Assembly: GCA_028291055.1 (NCBI GenBank)
Contig: JAQGIP010000082.1
Span: 1 to 51,671 of the forward strand
Direction: 5' to 3'
Source of the DNA: Caulobacter sp.
GTDB taxonomy: Bacteria > Pseudomonadota > Alphaproteobacteria > Caulobacterales > Caulobacteraceae
DNA length: 51,671 nucleotides
Part shown: positions 28,176 to 37,228 of the stretch, in pieces
Layout of the letters: every line of letters begins with the position of its first letter
How positions within the stretch are numbered: position 1 is the stretch's first letter
Notes under the pieces: model-generated
Seen by the model: the letters and a program-made list of their open reading frames with translations, nothing else
Databases searched by the model: none
Told to the model about the DNA's origin: nothing
Program-made: the position numbers and the translations under genes

Positions 28176-29299
28176 GCCCCCATCCTGCTTCAACCGTCGT
28201 TCCCGTGGGCCTGGGCGAGCGCGCCTATGAGGTGCGTATCGGGCCCGGCCTGATCGACCGGGCGGGGGAACACCTGGCGCCCTTCTTCAAGCGCAGGCGC
28301 ACCGCCGTGGTCGTGGATCAGACCGTGGCCGACCATCACGGCGAGCGTCTCGCCGTGGCCCTGGAAAAGGGGGGCCTGGCCGTGGACATGCTGGTCATCC
28401 CGCCGGGCGAAGAGCGCAAGAGCTTCGAAGGCCTGGCCGATCTGTCCGACCGCCTGCTCGGCTTGGGCCTGGATCGCGGCGACCTGATCGTGGCCTTCGG
28501 CGGCGGCGTGGTCGGCGATCTCGCGGGCTTCGCGGCCTCGATCTACAAGCGCGGCATCGGCTTCATCCAGATCCCCACCACCCTGCTGGCCCAGGTGGAC
28601 TCGTCGGTCGGCGGCAAGACCGCCATCGACACCCCGCGCGGCAAGAACCTGATCGGCGCCTTCCACCAGCCGCGCCTGGTGCTGGCCGACCTCGACGTGC
28701 TGGCCACCCTCCCGGACCGCGAGATGCGCTGCGGCTATGCCGAAACCCTCAAATACGGCCTGCTCGGCGACTTCGCCTTCTTCGAGTGGCTGGAGACGGC
28801 GGGCCCCGCCGTGCTGGCCCAGGAGCCTCAGGCGCTGCTCAAGGCCGTGTCGCGCTCCGTGGAGATGAAGGCCGAGATCGTCGCCGAGGACGAGACCGAA
28901 CAGGGTCGCCGCGCCCTGCTCAACCTCGGCCACACCTTCGGCCACGCCGTGGAGGCCGAACTCGGCTTCGGCGACGGGCTCAAGCATGGCGAGGCCGTGG
29001 GCCTAGGCATGGCCCAGGCCTTCCGCTTTTCCGCCGCCATGGGCTACTGCCAACAGCAGGACGCCGTGCGCGCCGAGGCCGCCATCGCCGCCGCCAGGCT
29101 GCCCACCCGCCTGTCCGATATTTCCGCCCTGCCGTTCAACGCCGATCGCCTGATCGCCCACATGGGCCAGGACAAGAAGGCCGAGGGCGGGGCTTTGACC
29201 TTCATCCTGGCGCGCGCCATCGGCGACGCCTTCGTGGCCAAGGGGGTTGATCCCGCCGCCATTCGCGATTTCCTGCTCTGCGAAGGAGCAACCGCATGA
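28172..29299 (+). CDS. aroB: 3-dehydroquinate synthase
   Basis: Converts DAHP to 3-dehydroquinate, second step of the shikimate pathway, using NAD and a divalent metal. The 375-residue protein has the NAD-binding [39 protein letters not shown], and metal ligands in the E194 region (YAETLKYG), [13 protein letters not shown] and [11 protein letters not shown]. The GTG start overlaps the aroK stop by four bases, and its own stop overlaps the next ATG by four (ATGA), so three genes are translationally linked. Confidence 0.95.
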   Translation: MSPHPASTVVPVGLGERAYEVRIGPGLIDRAGEHLAPFFKRRRTAVVVDQTVADHHGERLAVALEKGGLAVDMLVIPPGEERKSFEGLADLSDRLLGLGLDRGDLIVAFGGGVVGDLAGFAASIYKRGIGFIQIPTTLLAQVDSSVGGKTAIDTPRGKNLIGAFHQPRLVLADLDVLATLPDREMRCGYAETLKYGLLGDFAFFEWLETAGPAVLAQEPQALLKAVSRSVEMKAEIVAEDETEQGRRALLNLGHTFGHAVEAELGFGDGLKHGEAVGLGMAQAFRFSAAMGYCQQQDAVRAEAAIAAARLPTRLSDISALPFNADRLIAHMGQDKKAEGGALTFILARAIGDAFVAKGVDPAAIRDFLLCEGATA

Positions 29300-30579
29300 A
29301 CCCCGCCATCGTCGCCCTGATCCCGATCGTCTTCGGGTTGCTGGCGGTTTCCGCGGTCTTTTCCGCCGCCGAGACGGCCCTGACCGCCGCCAGCCGGGCG
29401 CGGATGCACACCCTGGAGCGCGAGGGCGACAAGGCCGCGGGCCGCGTCAACAAGCTGATCAGTGACCAGGAGACGATGATCGGCGCCGTGCTGCTGGGCA
29501 ACAACCTGATCAACATCCTGGCCTCCGCGCTCACCACCGACGTGCTGATCAAGCAGATCCCCGGGCCCTGGGCCGTGCCCATCGCCACGGCGACCATGAC
29601 GGTGCTGGTGCTGGTGTTCGCCGAGGTGCTGCCCAAGTCGCTGGCCATCCAGCGCTCCGACGACGTGGCGCGCGCGCTGTCGGGGCCCGCGCTGATCGTG
29701 GTGCGGCTGTTCGGGCCGATCATCTACACCATCCAGTGGGTGGTGCGCCGCACGCTGAAGCTGTTCGGCATCCGCATGGACATGGACTTCGACGTCCTGG
29801 CGGCCCACGAGGAGATTCGCGGCGCGGTGGAATACCACCACTCCGAAGGCCTGGTGGAGGGCGGCGACCGGCGCATGCTGGGCGGGGTGCTCGACCTCTC
29901 CGAAATGGACGTGGCCGAGGTCATGGTCCATCGCCGCTCGATCGGCATGCTGGATGCGACCCTGCCGCCGCGCGAACTGGTCAACGCGGTGCTGGCCTCG
30001 CCCCACACCCGCATCCCCCTCTATCGCGACGACGCCGACAACATCGTCGGCGTGCTGCACGCCAAGGACCTGCTGAAGGCCCTGGCCGATGGGGCGGGCG
30101 CCATCGAGACCCTGGACATCGCCGCCATCGCGCGCGAGCCCTGGTTCATCCCCGACACCACCAAGCTGAAAGACCAGCTCAACGCCTTCCTCAAGGCCCG
30201 CGTGCACTTCGCCCTGGTGGTGGACGAGTATGGCGCGCTCATGGGTCTGGTCACGCTCGAGGACATCCTCGAGGAGTTCGTCGGCGAGATCGACGACGAG
30301 CATGACGCCGTGGTCGAGGGCGTGCGCAAGCTGCCCGACGGCTCGGCCAATGTGGAGGGCACGGTCACCATCCGTGACTTAAACCGCTTCATGGACTGGC
30401 AGCTGCCGGACGATGACGCGGTGACCATCGCCGGCCTGGTCATCCACGAGGCCCAGACCATCCCCGAACAGGGCCAGAAGTTCATCTTCCACGGCCACCG
30501 ATTCGAGATTCTGAGCCGCCGCCGCAACCAGATCACCCGGCTTTCAGTCAGCCCGCCCCTGGGCGCGGAACAGCCCTAG
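29296..30579 (+). CDS. CorC/HlyC family protein (CNNM + CBS + CorC_HlyC)
   Basis: A 427-residue membrane protein of the CNNM/CorC family, implicated in Mg2+ or Co2+ efflux and tolerance. The N-terminal DUF21/CNNM domain has about four membrane segments (residues 3-25, 60-80, 90-115, 130-150). Two CBS domains follow ([52 protein letters not shown], then [30 protein letters not shown]). A C-terminal CorC_HlyC domain ([20 protein letters not shown]) ends it. It is coupled to aroB by ATGA. The HlyC name reflects an old annotation and not a haemolysin role. Confidence 0.9.
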   Translation: MNPAIVALIPIVFGLLAVSAVFSAAETALTAASRARMHTLEREGDKAAGRVNKLISDQETMIGAVLLGNNLINILASALTTDVLIKQIPGPWAVPIATATMTVLVLVFAEVLPKSLAIQRSDDVARALSGPALIVVRLFGPIIYTIQWVVRRTLKLFGIRMDMDFDVLAAHEEIRGAVEYHHSEGLVEGGDRRMLGGVLDLSEMDVAEVMVHRRSIGMLDATLPPRELVNAVLASPHTRIPLYRDDADNIVGVLHAKDLLKALADGAGAIETLDIAAIAREPWFIPDTTKLKDQLNAFLKARVHFALVVDEYGALMGLVTLEDILEEFVGEIDDEHDAVVEGVRKLPDGSANVEGTVTIRDLNRFMDWQLPDDDAVTIAGLVIHEAQTIPEQGQKFIFHGHRFEILSRRRNQITRLSVSPPLGAEQP

Positions 30580-30731
30580 ACCCCCTGCGGAACCTTCGCC
30601 GTGCAGCTGGCGTTGAGCGTTGGTCGGGGGCTGTGTGTCCCCCTGGATCCACGAGGGGTTGACGGATGATGGGGGCAACGGACATTCATCAGGCGGCTGC
30701 CGTTTCCGGCGGCGACCCCAGGACCCGGTCC

Positions 30732-31109
30732 ATGAGTGATAGCATCGATCTGACCGGCCTGAAGATCCTCGTCGTCGAGGACGAGATGCTGGTGTCCATG
30801 CTGGTCGAGGACATGCTGAGCGACTTCGGTTGCTCCGTGATCGGGCCGGCCGCCGACCTGACTGAAGCGATGCAGCTGGCCCAGCAGGGTGGCTTCGACG
30901 CGGCGCTGCTGGACGTGAACCTCGGCGGCAAGCCGATCTTCCCCGTGGCCGACCTGCTGCGCGACAACGGCGTGCCCTTCATCTTCGCCAGCGGCTATGG
31001 CGAGGCGGGCATCGAAGCCTCGCACCGCGGCGCGCCGGTGCTGCAGAAACCCTTCCGCGAAGTCGATCTGTCGAAGGCGCTCAAGGCGCTGGGTCTGACC
31101 CCGAGCTAG
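30732..31109 (+). CDS. Single-domain response regulator
   Basis: A 125-residue stand-alone receiver domain. Acidic pair E16-D17 (VVEDEMLVSMLVEDML), phospho-acceptor D61 (ALLDVNLGG), Ser of FIFASGYGE and Lys of LQKPFRE are all present. The LDVNLGG and FASGYGE features are typical of receivers paired with HWE/HisKA2-type kinases in alphaproteobacteria. The ATG at 30732 is chosen; an ATG 66 bases upstream would add an unstructured leader. Its stop overlaps the cdd stop on the other strand through a shared CTAG (31106-31109). Confidence 0.85.
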   Translation: MSDSIDLTGLKILVVEDEMLVSMLVEDMLSDFGCSVIGPAADLTEAMQLAQQGGFDAALLDVNLGGKPIFPVADLLRDNGVPFIFASGYGEAGIEASHRGAPVLQKPFREVDLSKALKALGLTPS

Positions 31110-31516
31110 CCGGCGTCCAGCGTGAAGGCCTTGGGCAACAGGTCCCAGAAGGGCGTGCGCATCACCTCCGCGGCGCCATCGACCACCACCACATCGCACT
31201 CGGGCCCCGCGAACTCCGCGATCCGCTGACGGCAGGCGCCGCAGGGCCACAGGTTGCCCACGTCCGACCCCGTCAGCACCACCCGCTCGATCCGGCGCGC
31301 GCCGGAGGTGACCAGGGCCCCGATGGCCGACTGTTCGGCGCAGGTGCCCACCGGGAAGGCGGCGTTCTCGATATTGATGCCGTAGTGGACCGCGCCCGTC
31401 TCGTCGGTCACGGCGGCGGCCACCTTGAATTTCGAATAGGGGCTGTGACTGTGGGGCAGGACGGCTCGCAGCGCCGCGATGATCGCGGGATCGACGGATT
31501 TGGATTGTTCGGACAT
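31106..31516 (-). CDS. cdd: Cytidine deaminase
   Basis: Deaminates cytidine and deoxycytidine to uridine forms in pyrimidine salvage. The 136-residue tetrameric-type protein has the zinc site C59-A-E61 (GTCAEQSAIGAL) and C92/C95 (PCGACRQ), with the substrate segment SHSPYSKFKVAAAV and NIENAAF. ATG at 31516 gives normal length; a further ATG six codons upstream is possible. Confidence 0.93.
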   Translation of the reverse strand: MSEQSKSVDPAIIAALRAVLPHSHSPYSKFKVAAAVTDETGAVHYGINIENAAFPVGTCAEQSAIGALVTSGARRIERVVLTGSDVGNLWPCGACRQRIAEFAGPECDVVVVDGAAEVMRTPFWDLLPKAFTLDAG

Positions 31517-31608
31517 CGGCGGAATCTGCAGCAAAGCGCCGGCGGGATTCAGCCGGACCTGATTAGAACGCCACCGCGCTGTCCGCGCAAGCCAGGCGCT
31601 CCCGCCCC

Positions 31609-31884
31609 CTATTCACTCTCGCCGGGCGCCAAAGCCTTCACCGACAGGGCATGCAGGGGCCCGGCCAACTCCTCGGCCAGGGCGGCATAGACCGCGCGCT
31701 GCCTCTGAACCCGGCTCACGCCCGCGAAGGCCGCCGATTCGATGAGCACGTTGAAATGGCTTTCGCCGCCCTCGCGCGTCCCGGCATGCCCCGCGTGGCG
31801 GCCCGAGTCGTCGACGACCTCCAGCCGCGCGGGCTGGAACTTGGCCGTCAGTTTTTGGCGGATGGCTTCATATATGGCGCCCAT
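31609..31884 (-). CDS. bolA: BolA family protein
   Basis: A 91-residue BolA-like protein, a partner of monothiol glutaredoxins in Fe-S handling. It has the GESHFNVLIESAAFAGVSRVQRQRAVYAALAEEL core and LHALSVKALAP at the end, which keeps the C-terminal His ligand. The usual RHR before the tyrosine is RQR here. ATG at 31884 is chosen. It is divergent from a J-domain gene, an arrangement I recall as common in alphaproteobacteria. Confidence 0.9.
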   Translation of the reverse strand: MGAIYEAIRQKLTAKFQPARLEVVDDSGRHAGHAGTREGGESHFNVLIESAAFAGVSRVQRQRAVYAALAEELAGPLHALSVKALAPGESE

Positions 31885-31937
31885 GGACCCGATCTTCAAT
31901 TCTTGAACGGTAACACTTACACGCCATACTTCGGCTG

Positions 31938-32588
31938 ATGAGCGCCGCGTTTCAATACAAGCCCAAATTCGTGGATATCCGTGTCCGGCCGCCCAAGGAG
32001 GGCGAGGTCCCGGAGGCGGAGAAGGACGTCTACACCCTCAAGCCGGGTGAGAAGGTCTGCGACCATCCCGATTGCCGCACCGCCGGCGTGGCCAAGGCGC
32101 CGAAGTCGCGCCACATGATGAACGAGCACTACTGGTTCTGTCAGAAGCACGCGGCCGAATATAACAAGAGCTGGGACTTCTTCGCCGGCATGAGCGAGGG
32201 CGAGGTGCGCGCCCGGCGCGAGGAAGAGAGCATGACGGGCGGTCGCCCGACCTGGACCTTCCGCGCCTCGGCCAACAGCCGCGAGAACATGGCCAAGGCC
32301 AAGGGGCCCGAGGGCTGGACCGACGCCTTCGGCATCTTCAGCGCCGCGCGCCGCAAGGCCGAACAGGCGGCGGAAGTCGCCGGCCGCCGCGTGGGCAAGA
32401 TGGAGCGCAACGCGCTGGCCGACCTCGACCTCAGCGACATCGCCGACGGCCCGACCATCCGCGCGCGCTACATCGACCTGGTCAAGCGCTGCCACCCCGA
32501 CAGCAATGGCGGCGACCGCAGCGCCGAGCACAAGCTCCAGCGGGTGATCAAGGCCTACAAGGTGCTGAAGAAGTCAGGGATGGCCTGA
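31938..32588 (+). CDS. J-domain protein with C-terminal DnaJ domain
   Basis: A 216-residue co-chaperone-like protein. The last about 65 residues form a J-domain with the HPD motif in RYIDLVKRCHPDSNGGDRSAEHKLQRVIKAYKVLKKSG; the N-terminal two thirds include a possible zinc-binding Cys/His cluster (CDHPDCRTAGVAKAPKSRHMMNEHYWFCQKH). In many alphaproteobacteria this protein lies between BolA and CobS. Here an autotransporter block separates it from cobS. Confidence 0.88.
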   Translation: MSAAFQYKPKFVDIRVRPPKEGEVPEAEKDVYTLKPGEKVCDHPDCRTAGVAKAPKSRHMMNEHYWFCQKHAAEYNKSWDFFAGMSEGEVRARREEESMTGGRPTWTFRASANSRENMAKAKGPEGWTDAFGIFSAARRKAEQAAEVAGRRVGKMERNALADLDLSDIADGPTIRARYIDLVKRCHPDSNGGDRSAEHKLQRVIKAYKVLKKSGMA

Positions 32589-32644
32589 GCCTTCACGCGA
32601 CCCGCCTGTCCCCGACGCGCGCCTAACATACCGGACAAGAAAAA

Positions 32645-32672
32645 GCCCGCGCCGGATTGCTCCGGCGCGGGC
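32645..32672 (-). terminator. Rho-independent terminator of the autotransporter gene
   Basis: GCCCGCGCCGG-ATTGCT-CCGGCGCGGGC is a perfect 11-bp stem. Read on the minus strand it is followed by TTTTTCTT, so it ends the autotransporter transcript. It also lies between the J-domain gene and the autotransporter and may act both ways. Confidence 0.85.
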
Positions 32673-32712
32673 CCTTCATCTCAAGACCGCCAGGGCGGTC
32701 AGGACGCGGTGA

Positions 32713-35700
32713 TCAGAACCGGTAGTGGAAGCCGGCCGTGAGCGTCGTGTCCTTGTAGTCGTCGTTCCACTTGTAGCTCGCGTCGATGAAGGCCGACAGG
32801 CCGCCCGCGCTGTAGAGGTTCAGCTGGCCGCCCACGTCGGCGAAGGCGCCCTGGAAGCTGTCCTGGCCCACGATCGGCAGGCCCGGGTTGGTCAGCGTCG
32901 TGCGGTTGTCGCCCTTCCATTCATCCCAGACCCGCGCGTAGAGCGAGGGCTGCAGGCTGAAGTCGGTGTAGGTCATCTTGCTGGCCACCCGCAGGCCAAG
33001 GCTGCCGCGGAAGCTCTTGACGTCGTCGAAGGTCACCGTGCCGCCGGGGACGGCCAGGTTGTCGAACTTGGTGGAGACGTAGGCCAGGCTGGCCGTGGGC
33101 TCCCACCAGGCGCTCTCGCCGAGGCCGAACCGCCAGCCGGTTTCCACCTGGCCGCCGATCGAGCGGACGTTGCCCGAAGGGGTGACCGGGACGGGGACCG
33201 CCGCCGTGGCGCCGAGGCTGGGGATGGAGTCTTCCATGTTGAGGAAGTTGCCGCTGACCGTGGCGTCCAGGTACCAGGGGCCGTTGACCCATGACCCGTA
33301 GATGCCGACGACCGTGCCGGACATGCTGACCCGGGTGGACGTCGCGCCGAAGCGGACGTCGGAGTCCACATAGCCCAGATCGACACCGATGACCCAGGCC
33401 TTGCCGCCCTCGCGGGCGCCCATCAGGTCCACGCCGCCGATCAGGCCGGCCGTGTTGGCCTTGTAGCCGAGGTCGTAGGTGAAGGTGGTCCCCAGCGAGG
33501 TGTAGGTCCCGCTGCTCTTGCGGTCGCTCCAGTCGCCGACGACCTTCAGCCACACGCCCGGATGGCTGCCGTCGGCCCCGTCCAGATCGTTGCGGATGTC
33601 GGCCTGACGGTTAAACCAGGTCCCGGTGGTGGTGTACCAGGTGTCGGTGGCCGCCGTGCCGAGGCGCGAGAACTCGAAAGCCTCGTTGTCGGGGGTGCTG
33701 ACCAGGGCGGCCTGCGTCGTGCCGACCGGGATCAGCCGGTAGAAGAAGAAGCCGGTGTCGATGGCGCCCGCGCCGCCGCGCGTCACATAGTTGACGGAAG
33801 CGGGATCGATGACCAGCGAGCCGGCCGCGATCGAGCCGCCCGTGGCGTCCACCAGCACGATGCCGGTGGTGTTGAGGCCGCCGGGGCCGGTGTTGGTGTT
33901 GTTGATGCGGATCTTGGTCGATCCGGTCACCGTGCCGCCCGGCAGGCTGAGGCAGTCGGCGGTGACGGCCGCGGCGCAGTTGGTCTGGGTGGCCACGCCG
34001 AGGTTGGCGTCCATGAACAGGGCGCCGGCGCCCGAGCCCACGAAGGCCGTGCCGCCGCCGGTGCCGGTCATCACGATGCGGTCGTTGGTCTGACCGTCCG
34101 AGGTGGTCCCGGCGTCGAGGCTGCCGAAGAAGACTGAACCGGAGTTGTTGAAGGTCTCCAGGCCCGCGACGGTGAAGGTCGAGGCCCCCGTCGTCTCACC
34201 GGCCACCAGTCGGCCGGAGTTGGAGAAGACGTCGCGGGGCGCGACGGCGGTGTCGCCGGCGAAGTCGTAGGTGGTGGCGCCGGTGGTGGCCAGCAGCCCG
34301 GCGTTGGTCAGCGCGTCGTTGCCGCCGCTGAAGGTGGTGACGCCCGTGGTGTGGATCTGGCCCGCCGCCGCATTGGTCACGGTGGCCTTGTTGACGCCGG
34401 TCAGGCCCGAGAAGTCCATCCGGCCGTCGATGCGCCCGGTGTTGACCACCGTGGTGTTGCCGCCCGTGCCGCGGATGGCGAGGTCGGCCGCCGAACCGGC
34501 CACCGTCGCGTTGGTGGAGCGGATCACGCCGGCGTTGTTGATGGTGGTGGTCTGGCCGCTCAAGGTCGTGGTGTCGATCGCCGCCGTGGTCAGGCTCGTG
34601 CCGGCGCCGCGCACGACGCCGTTGGCGCCGACGTTGATCACGCCCGCGCCGACCCCGGCCTGGTTGGTCTTGATGCCGTTGGTGGTCGCGGTCACCGCGC
34701 CGTTGGCGTTGACGGTGACGCCCGTCTGGCCGGTGGCGTTGATGCCGACGGCGCCGGTCCCCGTGGCGCTGAGGGCGCCGTTGGAGGTGACGGCGACGGT
34801 GCTGAGGTCGGTGGCCGCCACGATGCCGCTGCTGTTGGCGCCGGTGGTGGTGATCGCGCCGCTGGTGATGGCGATCGAGCCGTGGGCGCCGACGACGATG
34901 CCGGTGCTGTTGGGGCCGGTCGTGGTGATCGCGCCGCTGGTGACCGTGGTATTGCCTTCCAGCGCGCCTGCGCCGCCGACACGGATGCCGCTGGCCCCGA
35001 TGCCCGTGGTGGTGATCGTGCCGGAGTTGATGGTCGTCGCGCCCACCGAATAGGCCGAGATGCCTTCACCGCCGCCGGCGGGGCCGCCGGGCTGGTTCAC
35101 GACGATGTTGGCGGTGGTGATGTTGATCGTGCCGCCGCCCGAGCCCTGGGCGTAGACGCCCCAGGCATAGGTTCCGTTGGCGGTGATCGTGCCGGTTTCG
35201 TTGATGACGATCGGGCCGGGGCCGTTGGTATAGATGCCGATGGCGTTGTTGCCGCCGGTGGCCGTGATCGAGCCGGTTCCGGTGACGTTGACGCCGGTCG
35301 CGCCGCTGACCGAGACGCCATAGCTGTTGGCGGCGATGCCGGTGTTGCTGGCGTTCACGTTGCTGGCGTTGAGGGCGACCGTGGCGGTTCCGGTGGTCGA
35401 GACCGCGTCGATGCCGTCGCCGGCGTTGGCGCGGATCGTGCCGCCCGCGCCGGTGATCAGGACGTTGCCGGCCGAGGAGCTGGCGTCGATGCCGCGCGCG
35501 CCGGCGGTGATCGCATGGGTGGTGATGGTGACGCCGTTGGCGCCGGCGGCGTGGATGCCGTCGCTGCCCGCGCCCGTGGCGCTGATCGCGCCGGTGGAGT
35601 TGATGGCGACGGTGCTGAGGTCGCTGTCGGCCTCGATGCCGTTGCTGAAGGCGCCGGTGGTGGTGACGGCGTTGCTGGTGATGTTGATCAGGCCGTGAGC

Positions 35701-36792
35701 GCCGACGTCGATGCCGTCGCTCTGATCGCCCGTGGTGGTGACCGCGCCGCTGGTGATGACGGTGTCGCCGGCGATGCCCGCGCCGCCGCCGACCACGATG
35801 CCGTCGGCATAGAGGCCGGTGGTGCTGATGTTGCCCGAGCTGATGGTCACCGCGCCGGTGGTGTAGGCGCTGATGCCGTCACCGCCGCCGAAGGGGCCGC
35901 CGGGCTGGTTCACGGTGATGTTGGCGGTGGTGATGTTGATCGTGCCGCCCGCGGTTCCCTCGGCGTAGACGCCCCAGGCATAGGTTCCGTTGGCGGTGAT
36001 GGCGCCGGTCTCGTTGATCACGATCGGGCCGTCGCCGATGGCCGAGATGGCGGATGCCGACTGGTCGGCGGTGGCGGTGACGGCGCCCGAACCGGTGACG
36101 GTCATGCCGGTCGCGCCGGAGACCGAGATGCCCGCATTGCTGGCGCCGAGGCCGGTGTTGGAGGCGTTCACGGATGCGCCGCCGATGGCGACCGTGGCGG
36201 AGCCGCCGGTGCTCGTGGCGTCGATGCCGTCGCCGGCCTGGCCGGTGACCGCGCCGTTGGACAGGGTGACACCGACATTGCCCGCGCCGCCGCCGTTGGC
36301 GACGATGCCGTTGGTGGAGCCGGTGACCACGATGGCCGTGTCGCCGCCGTCGCCGTCGGTCAGGTTGATGGCGATGGCCGAGTCGGGGCTGGTGAAGGAA
36401 ATGCCGCTGCCCAGGGTGTTGATGATCGACGGATCGCCGGTGCCGGCCACCGTGACCGTGCGGCCCAGGGCCAGGTCGTCGCCGGCCAGGCCGTTCACCT
36501 GAATGCCGCCGGTCGTGGTGACGACCGCGCCGCTCGCGTCTTCGTCGAGGTTCAGGGTCAGGTCGCCGTCGGTGGCCGGATAGATGATACCGGTCGGATA
36601 GGTCGCCGCGGCGCAGGTGAAGGAGTCGGCGGCGCCGGCGTTGGCGGCGGGGTTGCCGCACTCGTTGGCGGCCAGCGCCCGCGTCGGGGTCAGCGTCAAA
36701 CCGCCAAGGCCGAGCAGGGTGGCGCTGACGGCGACCAGGGACGACGTGGCGAAGAGGCCGGCGCGACGGGGCGACGGGGTGGATTGAGACAT
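32713..36792 (-). CDS. Large autotransporter (type Va) with duplicated passenger
   Basis: A 1359-residue surface protein. The N-terminus MSQSTPSPRRAGLFATSS... is a Sec signal peptide ending ALA. The passenger (to about residue 1080) is Gly/Thr/Asn-rich beta-helix sequence of repeated strands such as GTITANGTYAWGVYA. It contains two 271-residue tandem copies. The last about 280 residues (PGVWLKVVGDWSDRKS...FHYRF) are an autotransporter beta-barrel ending in the terminal aromatic F. The ATG at 36792 opens the signal peptide. No catalytic motif in the passenger is recognised; adhesion or aggregation is a guess. It interrupts the usual J-domain to cobS neighbourhood. Confidence 0.9.
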   Translation of the reverse strand: MSQSTPSPRRAGLFATSSLVAVSATLLGLGGLTLTPTRALAANECGNPAANAGAADSFTCAAATYPTGIIYPATDGDLTLNLDEDASGAVVTTTGGIQVNGLAGDDLALGRTVTVAGTGDPSIINTLGSGISFTSPDSAIAINLTDGDGGDTAIVVTGSTNGIVANGGGAGNVGVTLSNGAVTGQAGDGIDATSTGGSATVAIGGASVNASNTGLGASNAGISVSGATGMTVTGSGAVTATADQSASAISAIGDGPIVINETGAITANGTYAWGVYAEGTAGGTINITTANITVNQPGGPFGGGDGISAYTTGAVTISSGNISTTGLYADGIVVGGGAGIAGDTVITSGAVTTTGDQSDGIDVGAHGLINITSNAVTTTGAFSNGIEADSDLSTVAINSTGAISATGAGSDGIHAAGANGVTITTHAITAGARGIDASSSAGNVLITGAGGTIRANAGDGIDAVSTTGTATVALNASNVNASNTGIAANSYGVSVSGATGVNVTGTGSITATGGNNAIGIYTNGPGPIVINETGTITANGTYAWGVYAQGSGGGTINITTANIVVNQPGGPAGGGEGISAYSVGATTINSGTITTTGIGASGIRVGGAGALEGNTTVTSGAITTTGPNSTGIVVGAHGSIAITSGAITTTGANSSGIVAATDLSTVAVTSNGALSATGTGAVGINATGQTGVTVNANGAVTATTNGIKTNQAGVGAGVINVGANGVVRGAGTSLTTAAIDTTTLSGQTTTINNAGVIRSTNATVAGSAADLAIRGTGGNTTVVNTGRIDGRMDFSGLTGVNKATVTNAAAGQIHTTGVTTFSGGNDALTNAGLLATTGATTYDFAGDTAVAPRDVFSNSGRLVAGETTGASTFTVAGLETFNNSGSVFFGSLDAGTTSDGQTNDRIVMTGTGGGTAFVGSGAGALFMDANLGVATQTNCAAAVTADCLSLPGGTVTGSTKIRINNTNTGPGGLNTTGIVLVDATGGSIAAGSLVIDPASVNYVTRGGAGAIDTGFFFYRLIPVGTTQAALVSTPDNEAFEFSRLGTAATDTWYTTTGTWFNRQADIRNDLDGADGSHPGVWLKVVGDWSDRKSSGTYTSLGTTFTYDLGYKANTAGLIGGVDLMGAREGGKAWVIGVDLGYVDSDVRFGATSTRVSMSGTVVGIYGSWVNGPWYLDATVSGNFLNMEDSIPSLGATAAVPVPVTPSGNVRSIGGQVETGWRFGLGESAWWEPTASLAYVSTKFDNLAVPGGTVTFDDVKSFRGSLGLRVASKMTYTDFSLQPSLYARVWDEWKGDNRTTLTNPGLPIVGQDSFQGAFADVGGQLNLYSAGGLSAFIDASYKWNDDYKDTTLTAGFHYRF
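34680..36305. repeat. Tandem duplication of 813-bp period inside the passenger
   Basis: Landmarks recur exactly 813 bases apart at five places: TCGATGCCGT (35408/36221), GTAGACGCC (35152/35965), CGGGCTGGTT (35088/35901), GGTGCTGAGG (34798/35611) and the GATGGTGACGCC/GACGGTGACGCC site (34711/35524). The copies are diverged but without net insertions between these points. Outer limits are approximate. Confidence 0.8.
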
Positions 36793-37228
36793 TCGGTGGG
36801 CCCTCAAGCGGTCAAAGTTGGCGCGGATTGTTGCCACCCTTAAGTCATAATGACGCACAATCAGGCAAGCCCCACGAAGCTTGACTATAGAATAATCACA
36901 TCTTCTGTTTTTGAGAGTGTCATAATAGACACAAGGCTATTTTTGAGGATTTTACAGTGAAGGTTTCGGCCCCGTTGTATGGGTAAAAGCCGACATGTTG
37001 AATCTATATTTGTGAATACGCACAACAAGTGGCTCCATTCGCACTGGCAAATGGAGTTCAAGCGGCGATGTGTAGACCCGAGGCTGTATCCACTCTGCTG
37101 TAAACCGGCAGGCGAGTACGCTTGTCCGATTAGCAAACCCGCCCGAACCGGACGAGTTCCGCAGGTGATTAAATTCTTTTGGCGCGGGCCGTGCCGAAGG
37201 CAGGTAGCGGCCGCCCAGGGTGGACCGG
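36793..37228. other. 436-base A/T-richer intergenic region upstream of the autotransporter
   Basis: The longest gap in the window and clearly lower in GC than its surroundings, especially 36840-37030. It must hold the autotransporter promoter. Two related imperfect palindromes lie here: GTCATAATGAC (36844-36854) and TGTCATAATAGACA (36918-36931). They are candidate regulator sites. I see no convincing gene or RNA in it. Confidence 0.5.

Noticed and set aside
34700..36300. Regular repeats that might suggest a CRISPR array
   Set aside because: The period is 813 bases and in frame within an autotransporter passenger; there are no short direct repeats with unique spacers and no cas genes.
34351..36843. 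830-residue open frame on the plus strand over the autotransporter
   Set aside because: It is the shadow of the Gly/Thr-rich passenger repeats; low-complexity Gly/Asp/Ala and no ribosome site or domain.
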